From Ignavibacteria bacterium (GTDB lineage: Bacteria; Bacteroidota; Ignavibacteria; Kapaibacteriales; UBA2268): DNA of 64,000 nt. The notes under the pieces were generated by a model. It was not told the DNA's origin and searched no databases. It saw only the letters and a program-made list of their open reading frames with translations. Each line of letters opens with the position of its first letter. The first letter of the stretch is position 1. Shown here piece by piece: positions 44,453 to 53,950 of this stretch. The stretch is from positions 162,129 through 226,128 of the forward strand of contig JAOADV010000002.1 in the NCBI GenBank assembly GCA_026417135.1, written 5' to 3'. The position numbers were made by a program, and so were the translations under genes.

Positions 44453-45436
44453 ATGAGAAGAGGTTGGTATCTTAATCATAGAATTATATTAGCCATTTGT
44501 TTTATAATCTTCACATCTTTGGCTAATTTTTCGTGTAGCTCGATTCAAAGCGTTCGTTCGGGTAATTTCAATGTAGGAAATAGATACAAGGAAAAAGATG
44601 AAAAAATATCAATTTTAAAAGAACCAACTTCTTTTTCGGTTGTTCCGGGTTTGCAAGAAACTAAATTTGAACATCAATCCTTACAATATACTCATTTTAA
44701 TGATTTTCATCCAAATAATAATACTTCTTCTGGAGAGGATGAACTAAAAAAACAGAGAACTCAAGAGCATACAAACCGTGAATATGAAGATTTAGAGCGA
44801 AAGATTCAGAACTTAGAGGAAGAAATTGAATTACTTCGGAATGAAATTAAAGAGCTTGTCTCTGTTTTATTGGCGAAGGAGCTAAATCAAGAAAACAAAG
44901 GTTATCCAAGCCAAGAAAATCAAAAAAATGATTACGAAAAGAAAAAAGAAGATAAAATTTCGAAAAAACACCAGTCAAAAAAGAATGAGAATAATCGACA
45001 TTTCCAAAGTTCGAAGCAAGCAAAACTCCCTTCAACAGGGACTGAAAAAAGTAAAGTAGAGGAAAAAACAAAACAACTTGAAGTTACCGAAAGAATACTT
45101 TCATTGTTTAAAGAAAAGAGGTATGAAGAGGCAATAAATTACCTAAATGCATTAATTAACGAGGAAACTTCGGATTCACAATTATCTTTGTTTTATTATT
45201 GGCGAGGGGAAGCTCGATTTCAAAAGCGAAATTATCAAGAAGCCCTCGAAGACTTCATAAAGTCACGTAGTTTCAAAGAATCACCAAAAAAAATAGAATC
45301 CCATATTATGATTGCTGAATGCTATGCTAAAATTGGAAAATCGAGTGAAGCAAAAAAGGAGTACAAAAAATTTATCGAAGAATACCCTTTCAGCGAATTT
45401 ACCCCACGAGCAAAGAGAATGATACAACAATTATGA
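44453..45436 (+). CDS. Coiled-coil/TPR envelope protein, YbgF (CpoB)-like
   Basis: ATG 44453 is chosen because it begins the signal peptide [19 protein letters not shown]; an upstream TTG at 44393 would place extra residues before it. The 327-residue product has a cysteine at the signal end, although NFSC is a weak lipobox. A coiled coil follows (about 110-155, [19 protein letters not shown]), then a Lys-rich linker and C-terminal TPRs (about 220-327, [20 protein letters not shown]). The layout resembles YbgF/CpoB of the Tol-Pal system, but tol genes are not adjacent. The end overlaps purL by 6 bases. Confidence 0.7.
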   Translation: MRRGWYLNHRIILAICFIIFTSLANFSCSSIQSVRSGNFNVGNRYKEKDEKISILKEPTSFSVVPGLQETKFEHQSLQYTHFNDFHPNNNTSSGEDELKKQRTQEHTNREYEDLERKIQNLEEEIELLRNEIKELVSVLLAKELNQENKGYPSQENQKNDYEKKKEDKISKKHQSKKNENNRHFQSSKQAKLPSTGTEKSKVEEKTKQLEVTERILSLFKEKRYEEAINYLNALINEETSDSQLSLFYYWRGEARFQKRNYQEALEDFIKSRSFKESPKKIESHIMIAECYAKIGKSSEAKKEYKKFIEEYPFSEFTPRAKRMIQQL

Positions 45437-47659
45437 TAATTCCTTTTCAATCCGTGTGAAATAAATATCCATAACCTCTTTGATTTCAAAGGTAAACGCA
45501 CCATCAATTTCAATACATTCTTTTTGTGTTTTTCCTAATAATTTGAAAGGAACTTTCAAATCTTTACAAATTGTTTCGAAAATCCCTTTTTTCTCTTTAG
45601 AAATTGTAACAACTACCCTACCTTGTGACTCTCCAAAAAGTATCCCAGCGGAAGGCTTGCTATCTAAATTAATTTTAAAGCCAATTCCGTCCGAGTAAAT
45701 AGATTTTTCAGCCAGGCAAATTGCTAACCCTCCTTCACTACAATCGTGTGCAGAATTTAAAATACCTTGTTGAATTGACTCATACAAAAACTTGTGTAAT
45801 TTCTTTTCTTCTTCTAAATCGACAAAAGGAGCATCGCCAGCAACTAATCCAAAAACTTGTTTAAGAAATTCAGAACCGCCAAGTTCGACTCTGTTTGCTC
45901 CTACTAAATATATTAAGTCATCGACTTCTTTAAATTCTAAACTGCATATTTTGGAGACATCATCAATAACGCCCAACATTCCAATAATTGGCGTTGGGTA
46001 TATTGCGTATGCAGAGGATTCATTATGGAAACTAACATTTCCACCAGTAACTGGTGTTTCAAAGTACCTACAAGCATCGCCAATTCCTATCACAGCTTGC
46101 TTGAAAGTCCAATATACTTCTGGATTATTTGGATTACCAAAGTTCAAACAGTTTGTTATTGCCAGAGGTCGAGCTCCAACACAAGCTACATTCCGCGCTG
46201 ATTCAGCAACAGCAATAACAGCACCACGATATGGATTTAAATAAACATATCTCGAATTGCAATCTGTCGAAAGAGCAATACCTTTATTAGGAATTTCCTT
46301 TAAACGAAGGACCGCTGCGTCACCAATGTTTTTGATTGTGTTAGTTCGGACTTGAAAATCGTATTGTTCATAGACCCACCGCTTTGAAACAATGTTTGGA
46401 GAACTAATTAATTTTAGGAAAGCTTCTTTTAAATCAATATCATCGATATTTAAAGTAGACATATCGAAATTTTGCTTTTCGTGAATGTATTGGGGTTCTT
46501 TTGCTAATGGGTCGTACTGTGGTGCATCGCCCCCCAGAACTAAGTTGTCTGCGCGTATTTCGCAAACTTTCCGATTATTCTTCCATATATGCAAAAAACC
46601 ACAATCAGTTACTTCTCCAATTTTCGTGATAGGAACATCCCATTTTTTACAAATATCTATTGCTTCGTTCAATCTGTTTTTATCGAAAACAAAAAGCATT
46701 CTTTCCTGTGATTCGGACAGCATTATCTCGTATGGAGTCATATTTGGCTCGCGTAATGGAACAAGGTCTAAGTTGATACTCATACCCACCCTACCACGGC
46801 TACTCATCTCGGAGGTGGAACAGCTAATACCAGCAGCACCCATATCTTGTATACCCACTACAATCCCAGCTCGAATTAGTTCGAGTGTGGCTTCCAAAAG
46901 TAACTTTTCGGCAAATGGGTCTCCAACTTGCACAGTAGGTCTCATATCCATCATCTCTTCGCAAAATTCTTTAGAAGCAAGTAGTGATGCTCCGTGTATC
47001 CCATCTCTTCCAGTGCTACTACCAACAATACAGACTGGATTTCCAAAACCTTTTGCTCTTGCAAATGCAATTCTATCAGTCCTTACTATTCCAACAGCCA
47101 TAACATTAACAAGTGGGTTGTCTGTATAGCATTCCTCAAAATAGACCTCGCCTCCTACCGTTGGAACTCCGAAACAGTTTCCATAGTGCGATATACCAGA
47201 GACAACACCTTTGAAAAGGAATTTTGTTTTTTCGTCTCTTAAATTCCCAAACCGGAGCGAATTTAAAACAGCAATAGGTCTTGCCCCCATAGAAAAAATA
47301 TCGCGAAGAATTCCGCCGACGCCAGTTGCGGCACCTTGAAATGGTTCAACAGCAGAAGGATGGTTATGACTTTCGATTTTAAAACAAATAGCGTAACCGT
47401 TTCCAATATCGACAGCACCAGCATTTTCTTCGCCAGCCGATACCAATAATTGGGGTCCACTTCGGGGTAAAGTCTTAAGCATTTTAATTGAGTTTTTATA
47501 CGAGCAATGTTCGCTCCACATGACAGAAAATATACCTAGTTCGGTATATGTTGGTTTTCGACCGAGCAATTTTAATATCATATAATATTCATCGGAAGAA
47601 AGCCCAAGCTGTAGGGCTAATTCTTCGTTGGTTTCAATTTCTGTGAAAAGGTTTTCCAT
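45431..47659 (-). CDS. purL: PurL, phosphoribosylformylglycinamidine synthase subunit II
   Basis: The 742-residue protein is the small-type PurL. Seen are [53 protein letters not shown], the duplicated AIR-synthetase-like half ([29 protein letters not shown]) and [14 protein letters not shown]. It performs the ATP-dependent amidation step with PurS and PurQ in purine synthesis. Length is as expected for this class (about 720-750). purS and purQ are not in the window. Confidence 0.97.
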   Translation of the reverse strand: MENLFTEIETNEELALQLGLSSDEYYMILKLLGRKPTYTELGIFSVMWSEHCSYKNSIKMLKTLPRSGPQLLVSAGEENAGAVDIGNGYAICFKIESHNHPSAVEPFQGAATGVGGILRDIFSMGARPIAVLNSLRFGNLRDEKTKFLFKGVVSGISHYGNCFGVPTVGGEVYFEECYTDNPLVNVMAVGIVRTDRIAFARAKGFGNPVCIVGSSTGRDGIHGASLLASKEFCEEMMDMRPTVQVGDPFAEKLLLEATLELIRAGIVVGIQDMGAAGISCSTSEMSSRGRVGMSINLDLVPLREPNMTPYEIMLSESQERMLFVFDKNRLNEAIDICKKWDVPITKIGEVTDCGFLHIWKNNRKVCEIRADNLVLGGDAPQYDPLAKEPQYIHEKQNFDMSTLNIDDIDLKEAFLKLISSPNIVSKRWVYEQYDFQVRTNTIKNIGDAAVLRLKEIPNKGIALSTDCNSRYVYLNPYRGAVIAVAESARNVACVGARPLAITNCLNFGNPNNPEVYWTFKQAVIGIGDACRYFETPVTGGNVSFHNESSAYAIYPTPIIGMLGVIDDVSKICSLEFKEVDDLIYLVGANRVELGGSEFLKQVFGLVAGDAPFVDLEEEKKLHKFLYESIQQGILNSAHDCSEGGLAICLAEKSIYSDGIGFKINLDSKPSAGILFGESQGRVVVTISKEKKGIFETICKDLKVPFKLLGKTQKECIEIDGAFTFEIKEVMDIYFTRIEKELS

Positions 47660-47679
47660 AACTATAAAAATTTAAAAAA

Positions 47680-47687
47680 CAAAATTA
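47680..47687 (-). promoter_or_regulatory. -7 element of purL
   Basis: CAAAATTA is TAATTTTG on the minus strand, 20 bases before the purL start. A 10-base palindrome ATTTCGAAAT (47690-47699) lies right behind it. Confidence 0.4.
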
Positions 47688-47725
47688 TTATTTCGAAATG
47701 ATTTTTATATATAAATTTCATTTTG

Positions 47726-47755
47726 TAATTTTGAACTTTTAAAACGAAAAAAGTT
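47726..47755 (+). promoter_or_regulatory. tetR promoter and candidate operator
   Basis: TAATTTTG (47726-47733) fits TAnnTTTG. It is directly followed by the inverted repeat AACTTTT (47734-47740), 8 bases, AAAAGTT (47749-47755). The repeat sits between the -7 element and the start codon, where a TetR repressor would block transcription. Confidence 0.4.
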
Positions 47756-47765
47756 TATTTTATAT

Positions 47766-48407
47766 ATGAAAAAACAAAACATACGAAGTGCCATACTTCA
47801 ATTGGCAATGACAAGTTTGCTCGAGAATGGATTTAAAAACTTTAATGTCGATGTTTTGGTCGAAAACTTAGGAATAAGCAAAGCTACTTTTTATAAATAT
47901 TATCCATCGAAAGCAATTCTCTTTGAATTGTGCGTAAAGGAAAAATTAGAAGCTTTTAGAAAAAGTATTAAAGCCCAAGTCAGCAAAATTTTAAACAGCA
48001 CAAAGGCTTCATTCTTTAATCTTTTTATGCAGTTGATGACAATTTCTTCTGATTTTTTCTATGATATCACCAAATTAGTTGATATACAAGTTTCTCGGAG
48101 GTTTCCACATATAGCACTACGGTTGAAAAAGTTTACAAAAAATCAAATAGAGCAAAATTTTTATTCAATGCTCGAAAAAGGTAAGGAATTAGGTTTAATT
48201 CGTAAAGATTTAAATGACCAAGTTTTATACTTAATCGTCTTTTCAACCTTAACAAATTTGAGAGAAATTGACGAAAAAATCAGAGACGAAATCACTATAA
48301 GTCAGTTTCTAATTGAATACTTTACTATTCTCTTCAATGGGATTTTATTAAATGAAAATAAAGAATTATTTTATAAACAAAGGGATAGTTTTATTTATGA
48401 AAAATAG
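47766..48407 (+). CDS. TetR-family repressor of the efflux operon
   Basis: The 213-residue protein has a TetR DNA-binding domain (about 1-50: RSAILQLAMTSLLENGFKNF, then LGISKATFYKYYPSKAILFE) and a helical ligand-binding domain. It is the first gene of an operon with outer-membrane factor, adaptor and RND pump. It probably represses that operon until an inducing compound binds. The gene overlaps the next start, so repressor and pump are produced from the same transcript. Confidence 0.9.
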   Translation: MKKQNIRSAILQLAMTSLLENGFKNFNVDVLVENLGISKATFYKYYPSKAILFELCVKEKLEAFRKSIKAQVSKILNSTKASFFNLFMQLMTISSDFFYDITKLVDIQVSRRFPHIALRLKKFTKNQIEQNFYSMLEKGKELGLIRKDLNDQVLYLIVFSTLTNLREIDEKIRDEITISQFLIEYFTILFNGILLNENKELFYKQRDSFIYEK

Positions 48408-49800
48408 AAAAATAAGTCTTTTATTATTAGCTCTTATTTTTAAAATATTTGTATCAGATTATTTAATTTCTGAGGTAAAACAATTTAATTTGCAACAAAT
48501 CATAGAAATAAGCATTTCTAATAATAAAGAACTAATTTACAAGAAATTGGAAATAGAAAAAGCCGAAGCGACTGTTTGGGAAGCACGAGGGAATGCACTT
48601 CCTTCGCTCAACATATCCTCGTCTTTTAACCATTACATTCAGAAACCAGTTTTTTTCTTCCCCGACTTTCGAGCAATGTTAAACAATTCAACTTATAGCA
48701 TTCTTTTTAAAGAGCAAATTATACCCGAAGATAGAACAAAATTTGTCGATATGGGTTTAATCAAACAATCCTTCCTACTGGCTAATCAATTTGAAACAAA
48801 GATACAACTTAATCAAATTATTTTCAACTCTGCTGTTTTTCGGGGCATTGGTGCATCTAAAATCTATCTTGAGATTTCAAAAAATGATTACCTTGCAACT
48901 AAACTGAATTTAATTTCAAACGTGAAAAAAGCCTTCTTTGCTTGTCTTCTTATGAAGAATCTGTATGAAATTTATCTCGAAAGCTTAAACAATGCGCTTG
49001 CAAACTTTAATAACATAAAAAGTTTACTAAATCAAGGTATTGTTTCTGAATTCGACTACCTTCAAGCAGAAGTTCATATTGAAAATTTAAAACCAATTGT
49101 CGAAAATTTTAGAAATCTTTATAAAAGTTCTATCTCAAATTTAAAGGTGCTTGCTAATATACCTCTTGAACAGGAAATTGAACTTGTTGGTACACTTGAG
49201 TATAAAGATTTCACTTTGCCAGATATTAACCAACTTAAAAAGATAGCTTTCGAAAAGAATGCAAATCTAATAACTCTAGAATACAAGAAAAAAGTTGACA
49301 AGGAAATGATTGAATTATATCGCTCCGAAAACTACCCCACTATTGTTGCATTTGGAAATTATAGCTTTGCAGGACAGTCGGATAAGCTTAATTTCAGCAC
49401 ATATCACCAATCGCTTGTAGGAATTCAATTCTCAATAAATATTTTCAACGGATTTCAAACTAAAAGTCGAATCGAACAAGCCACAATTGCATCGAAACAA
49501 ACAGAAGAACAAATTAATCTCTATAAGCTTTTTATAGAAAAGACTCTTGAGGAAAAACTTTTGGCATTCGAAAAGGCAAAGAAGCAAGTTCTTGCTCAAA
49601 AAAAGAATATCGAGTTAGCAGAAAAATCTTATGCAATTGCAAAAACAAAATATAACGAAGGTACTGCTATTCAGTTAGAAGTCAAAAATGCTGAACTTGA
49701 ACTTCGGCAAGCAAAGCTCAACCTACAACAAGCAATTTTTGAATATATAACAGCAAAAATAGATATTGATAACATATTAGGTAGTGTTGATTATGACTAA
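48397..49800 (+). CDS. TolC-family outer-membrane efflux factor
   Basis: ATG 48397 gives 467 residues with a signal peptide (MKNRKISLLLLALIFKIF); an upstream in-frame ATG at 48352 would add 15 residues and overlap tetR further. The protein has the long helical repeats of TolC/OMF proteins (VWEARGNALPSLNISSSF; LLNQGIVSEFDYLQAEVHIENLKP; YNEGTAIQLEVKNAELELRQAKLNLQQA). It would form the outer-membrane channel of the tripartite pump with the two following genes. Overlaps the adaptor gene by 8 bases. Confidence 0.92.
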   Translation: MKNRKISLLLLALIFKIFVSDYLISEVKQFNLQQIIEISISNNKELIYKKLEIEKAEATVWEARGNALPSLNISSSFNHYIQKPVFFFPDFRAMLNNSTYSILFKEQIIPEDRTKFVDMGLIKQSFLLANQFETKIQLNQIIFNSAVFRGIGASKIYLEISKNDYLATKLNLISNVKKAFFACLLMKNLYEIYLESLNNALANFNNIKSLLNQGIVSEFDYLQAEVHIENLKPIVENFRNLYKSSISNLKVLANIPLEQEIELVGTLEYKDFTLPDINQLKKIAFEKNANLITLEYKKKVDKEMIELYRSENYPTIVAFGNYSFAGQSDKLNFSTYHQSLVGIQFSINIFNGFQTKSRIEQATIASKQTEEQINLYKLFIEKTLEEKLLAFEKAKKQVLAQKKNIELAEKSYAIAKTKYNEGTAIQLEVKNAELELRQAKLNLQQAIFEYITAKIDIDNILGSVDYD

Positions 49801-50845
49801 TAAAATCAAAAAACCAGAGTTGTTTTTCAAATACCTTTTATTTGTATTTGGAATAATCATTTTATCTTGCTCGAATAATAATAACGACGAAACTAAGAAA
49901 AATAATTCCAACGCAACAAAGCCAATACCCGTGCGTGTAAAGGTGATTGAACCTCGTGAATTCAAAAAGGAAATAGTTTTTTATTCAAAATTATCTGGTA
50001 TTGTTGAGAATACTAAAACAAGTCCTGTTTCTGGTCACATTGAGAAAATCTTGGTTAAACCGGGACAATACGTCAAAGAAAGGCAAATCGTTTTGCAATT
50101 TCCTTCGGACAACCCTTCCCTTCAATATCAGCAAGCTAAGGTTGCATACGAAAACCTAACTAAAACTTACAATCGCTTCAAGGAACTTTTAAAAGCTGGG
50201 GAAACTTCCCAACAAAACTTCGATAATATTGAGTCACAATACCTCGTTGCTAAAAGAAATTACGAGGCTATTAAACAGCTCATTTACGTCGAGGCTCCAA
50301 TTTCTGGTATAGTTTCAAATATTGCAGTTACCGAAGGTCAACAAATTGACGCTGGTAAACCTTTATTTACCATTAGTGTTTTAAACAAAGTCCGTGCTGT
50401 TGGTTATGCTAACGAAAAAGAGATTCAAGAGCTAAAAGTTGGAATGACTGGGACAATACTTTGGAACGACAAAACGTATGCCTGTAAAATAGTTTCGATT
50501 GCTCTTAAAATGGATGACGCTTCAAAAGGGTTTAGAGTCGAATTCGAGGCTAATAACCCTCACCTGGAGCTAAAAAGCGGCGTTACCGTAGAAATTAGAG
50601 TTCCCTATTATAGTAATCCCAAGGCTATTGTTGTCCCAAAAAGCCTTTTGCTTGAAGATTCAGACGGGAAATATTTTGTTTTTGTAGAAGAAGAAGGATT
50701 GGCAAAAAAAAGGATTGTTAAAGTTGGGAAGACAAGCGGTGTCGATGTCGAGGTCTTATCGGGTCTGAATTTTGGAGAAAAACTGATTATTGAAGGATAT
50801 CATCTACTTTCTGAAAACTCTAAAGTCTATATTGTTGAAAATTAA
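49793..50845 (+). CDS. RND efflux periplasmic adaptor (membrane-fusion lipoprotein)
   Basis: ATG 49793 is preferred over TTG 49784. The 350-residue product has the lipobox ILSC after the first helix. Mature sequence shows the biotinyl-lipoyl hybrid motifs SGHIEKILVKPGQYV and VEAPISGIVSNIAVTEGQQI flanking a helical hairpin, then beta-barrel and membrane-proximal domains (VPKSLLLEDSDGKYFVFV). It bridges the RND pump and the TolC-like channel. Directly followed by the pump gene without spacer. Confidence 0.92.
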   Translation: MTNKIKKPELFFKYLLFVFGIIILSCSNNNNDETKKNNSNATKPIPVRVKVIEPREFKKEIVFYSKLSGIVENTKTSPVSGHIEKILVKPGQYVKERQIVLQFPSDNPSLQYQQAKVAYENLTKTYNRFKELLKAGETSQQNFDNIESQYLVAKRNYEAIKQLIYVEAPISGIVSNIAVTEGQQIDAGKPLFTISVLNKVRAVGYANEKEIQELKVGMTGTILWNDKTYACKIVSIALKMDDASKGFRVEFEANNPHLELKSGVTVEIRVPYYSNPKAIVVPKSLLLEDSDGKYFVFVEEEGLAKKRIVKVGKTSGVDVEVLSGLNFGEKLIIEGYHLLSENSKVYIVEN

Positions 50846-50857
50846 TTGGATTTTAAA

Positions 50858-53800
50858 ATGTTTCTTGCAAAATTAGCTACAAAAAGGCCGGTTTTGACAA
50901 CTACAATAATACTTGTATTTATTGTTTTTGGGCTTTTTGCATACTTTACCCTAAAGCTCGATATAATGCCCGAAGTGAAAATTCCTTTTGTTACAATAAC
51001 CACGGTTTACCCTGGAGCTGGACCAAAGGAAGTCGAAAATTTAGTAACAAAACCAATTGAAGATGCCATCTCGACCATTTCTGGAATTGAAAGAATAGAG
51101 TCTTTTGCCTTAGAAAGCGTATCCATTACTATTATAGAATTCTCTTTGGGAAAAGATATTGATGTTGCTAACCGAGAAGTTAAGGACCAAATAGATATTA
51201 TTTTAAACAAATTGCCCCGAGATGTTGAAAAACCTTTAATTCAAAAAGTCGACATTCAGGCATTTCCAATTATCGACTTAATTGTAACCGGAAACCTTTC
51301 TCCTATTGAATTATACGATATAGTTGATAGGGATGTTAGAGATAAATTAGCTCGAGTATCTGGCGTTGCAAATGTTGAAGTAGTTGGTGGACAAGAGCGT
51401 GCTATTCAAGTAAAATTCGACAATCGTACTATTTATGAAAATATGATTTCTTTACCTCAAATGGTTCAAATTCTTAAAGCATACAACATAGATTTACCCG
51501 GCGGAAGCTTTCAAACCAGTGGAGACGAATTTACCGTTAGGGTTAAAGGTGAATATCCAACATTAGCTGTACTTCAAAAGGTAAGGGTACCAACGGCTTA
51601 TGGTATTAAAACACTTGACCAGCTCGCAAGAATTATTGACACTGGGAAAAGCGTAAGCGAAAGAGCAATTTACTTCGACGTGGCACAAGACCTTCGCAGC
51701 GAAAACGTTGTTAGAATTTCCATCATTAAATCTGCCGATGCCAATGCAGTTCAAGTTTCTGAGGCAATCACCGAAGTTCTCCCAGAAATTCAAAAAATAT
51801 TGCCTTCTGGGGTTCAGATAATAAAGATTTACGACCGCTCTACTTTTATTCGTAGCACCTTCGACGATACAATGAGCAATATCTACTTAGGTGTAATTTT
51901 CACTGGTTTAGTTCTGTTCCTTTTTTTGTTTAGTCTTCGTAGCACACTTGTTCTTGCCATTACAATGCCAGTTTCGATAATATCTTCTTTTCTACTTTTT
52001 CGAACCTTTGGTGTTACTCTTAATATGTTGTCCTTGATGGGTATTTCTGTTTCTTTGGGGGTTTTGGTCGCAAATTCTGTCGTAGTCTTGGAAAATATTT
52101 TTAGATACAAAAGCTTAGGTTATTCGATTAAAGATTCAGCATATCTTGGCACTAAGGAAGTTACCGTAGCTGTTCTTGCAGCTACAATGACCAATCTTAT
52201 TGTATTCCTACCCATAGCAAATATGACTTCGATTGTAGGACAATTTTTAAAAGATTTGGCTCTTGCTGCAACTTTTGCAACGATATTTTCGCTCCTCTAC
52301 TCCTTTACTCTGACACCTATGCTTGCTTCTTTTTTCTTAAAACAAAATGAAAAAGGAAATGCAGGTTTTTTTACTCAATTATATCATAAAATTGACAATT
52401 TCCTAAAAAATTCTTACCAGTTTCTTTTGGAAAAGGTTCTTAAAACAAAATTAATCAGTGCGATAACAATAATATTTGTCTTCATTGGTTTTTTAGCAAG
52501 TTTAGTTCTGATTGCTCCGAAGATTGGGTTCGAGTTTATGCCCAAAATTGATGAAGGAATCATTCAAATACAAATAGAATTACCCGAAAATACCAATTTA
52601 GAGATGACCACTCAAAAGGTAAATGAAATAATAAACAAAATAAAACATAACAAAGAGATTTCGAGTATTATTTGTAATATTGGAAAGAAAGATAACCTAA
52701 ACACTGGGTCGAATCTCGCTAATATTACCATACAATTGGTCAATGCAAAAGAAAGGGATATTTCATCATCCCAGATGGTGGACATTTTAAGAAAGAATAT
52801 TGAAAATGTTACAAATATTCTCGCAACAGTTCAGCAAACGGACCAAACTGCAGGTGGAAGAGAAAAGCCAATTCAATTTTATCTTTTAGGCGATGATATT
52901 GATTCTTTAGAAGTTTTTAAAGAAAAGATAGTTGAAGCAGTAAAAGATACCCCTGGTTTACTTAATTTCGACAATAGCTCTCGCAAAGGGAAGCCCGAAA
53001 TATCAATCTACCCCAAGCGAGAATTATTAGTCGAAACGGGTCTAACAATTGTCGACTTAGCATACACTGTTCGCTCTGCAATCGAAGGTATTCAATCCAC
53101 CACTTTTCGCGAAGGGGCTAACGAATACGATATTATTGTAACGTTAGAAGAAGATGACGTTGATTTGCCAGAGAAGATTGGCAATATTACTGTTGTTTCG
53201 CAAAATGGAACATATAGATTGAGCCAACTTGCTGAAATTGATTATTCACTTAGCACTTCTCGTGTGCTTCATAGGGATAAGTATAAAGCAATTCAATTTA
53301 CTGGGACTAATGCTCCTAATTATCCATTAGGGAATTTGACGCAAGAAATTCAAAAGCGAATCGATTCTGTTATTTTACCGGCTGGATATACTATTAAATG
53401 GGGCGGAAATGTAAAGATGATGCAAGAAATGTTCAAAGATATGCTTATAGCTTTCTTCGTTGCAACATTTTTAACATATATGCTTTTGTCTGCAATCCTT
53501 GAAAGTTTCATTCAGCCTATCTATATAATGACAACTCTTCCATTAGGTTTAATTGGTGCATTTTGGGGGTTGTACTTAACAAACACGACTTACAACCTCC
53601 CGTCTTTAATGGGTTTCATTATGCTAATCGGAATTGTTGTCAATAATGCAATATTAATACTGGACGCTACCAATCAATATGTTCGAGAGAGTGGTTACGA
53701 AGTAAAGAGAGCCTTGGTCGAAGCAGCAGTCGTAAAGCTAAAACCACAAATAATGTCGGCATTTGCATTAATTCTTGGAATGTTACCAATGGCTTTGCAA

Positions 53801-53950
53801 ATCGGGGAAACGGGGAAAGAGTTCCGTTCTCCTCTGGGAATTGTTGCGATAGGCGGATTGATAACGGCTACATTATTGACGATATTTATAATTCCAGCAT
53901 TTTATTATATCTTCCACAAAGAGAAAAAGGTAAAAAAATCAGAAGTATAG
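50858..53950 (+). CDS. RND-family multidrug efflux pump
   Basis: ATG 50858 gives MFLAKLATKRPVLTTT, the usual HAE1 N-terminus; TTG 50846 directly after the adaptor stop would add 4 residues. The 1030-residue protein has twelve predicted helices in two homologous halves, with the conserved motifs GAGPKEVENLVTKPIEDA and PEVKIPFVTITTVYPG. Helix 4 (SLMGISVSLGVLVANSVVV) has Asn where the proton-relay Asp-Asp of AcrB normally sits, so substrate or coupling ion may differ. Ends in a 12-base overlap with hydG. Confidence 0.93.
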   Translation: MFLAKLATKRPVLTTTIILVFIVFGLFAYFTLKLDIMPEVKIPFVTITTVYPGAGPKEVENLVTKPIEDAISTISGIERIESFALESVSITIIEFSLGKDIDVANREVKDQIDIILNKLPRDVEKPLIQKVDIQAFPIIDLIVTGNLSPIELYDIVDRDVRDKLARVSGVANVEVVGGQERAIQVKFDNRTIYENMISLPQMVQILKAYNIDLPGGSFQTSGDEFTVRVKGEYPTLAVLQKVRVPTAYGIKTLDQLARIIDTGKSVSERAIYFDVAQDLRSENVVRISIIKSADANAVQVSEAITEVLPEIQKILPSGVQIIKIYDRSTFIRSTFDDTMSNIYLGVIFTGLVLFLFLFSLRSTLVLAITMPVSIISSFLLFRTFGVTLNMLSLMGISVSLGVLVANSVVVLENIFRYKSLGYSIKDSAYLGTKEVTVAVLAATMTNLIVFLPIANMTSIVGQFLKDLALAATFATIFSLLYSFTLTPMLASFFLKQNEKGNAGFFTQLYHKIDNFLKNSYQFLLEKVLKTKLISAITIIFVFIGFLASLVLIAPKIGFEFMPKIDEGIIQIQIELPENTNLEMTTQKVNEIINKIKHNKEISSIICNIGKKDNLNTGSNLANITIQLVNAKERDISSSQMVDILRKNIENVTNILATVQQTDQTAGGREKPIQFYLLGDDIDSLEVFKEKIVEAVKDTPGLLNFDNSSRKGKPEISIYPKRELLVETGLTIVDLAYTVRSAIEGIQSTTFREGANEYDIIVTLEEDDVDLPEKIGNITVVSQNGTYRLSQLAEIDYSLSTSRVLHRDKYKAIQFTGTNAPNYPLGNLTQEIQKRIDSVILPAGYTIKWGGNVKMMQEMFKDMLIAFFVATFLTYMLLSAILESFIQPIYIMTTLPLGLIGAFWGLYLTNTTYNLPSLMGFIMLIGIVVNNAILILDATNQYVRESGYEVKRALVEAAVVKLKPQIMSAFALILGMLPMALQIGETGKEFRSPLGIVAIGGLITATLLTIFIIPAFYYIFHKEKKVKKSEV

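Noticed and set aside
45792..46244. 150-codon plus-strand frame inside purL
   Set aside because: Antisense shadow of conserved purL codons; no start signal or family match.
46485..47129. 214-codon open frame on the plus strand inside purL
   Set aside because: It lies fully antisense to the well-conserved purL gene and has low-complexity Ser/Ile/Pro composition without any domain.
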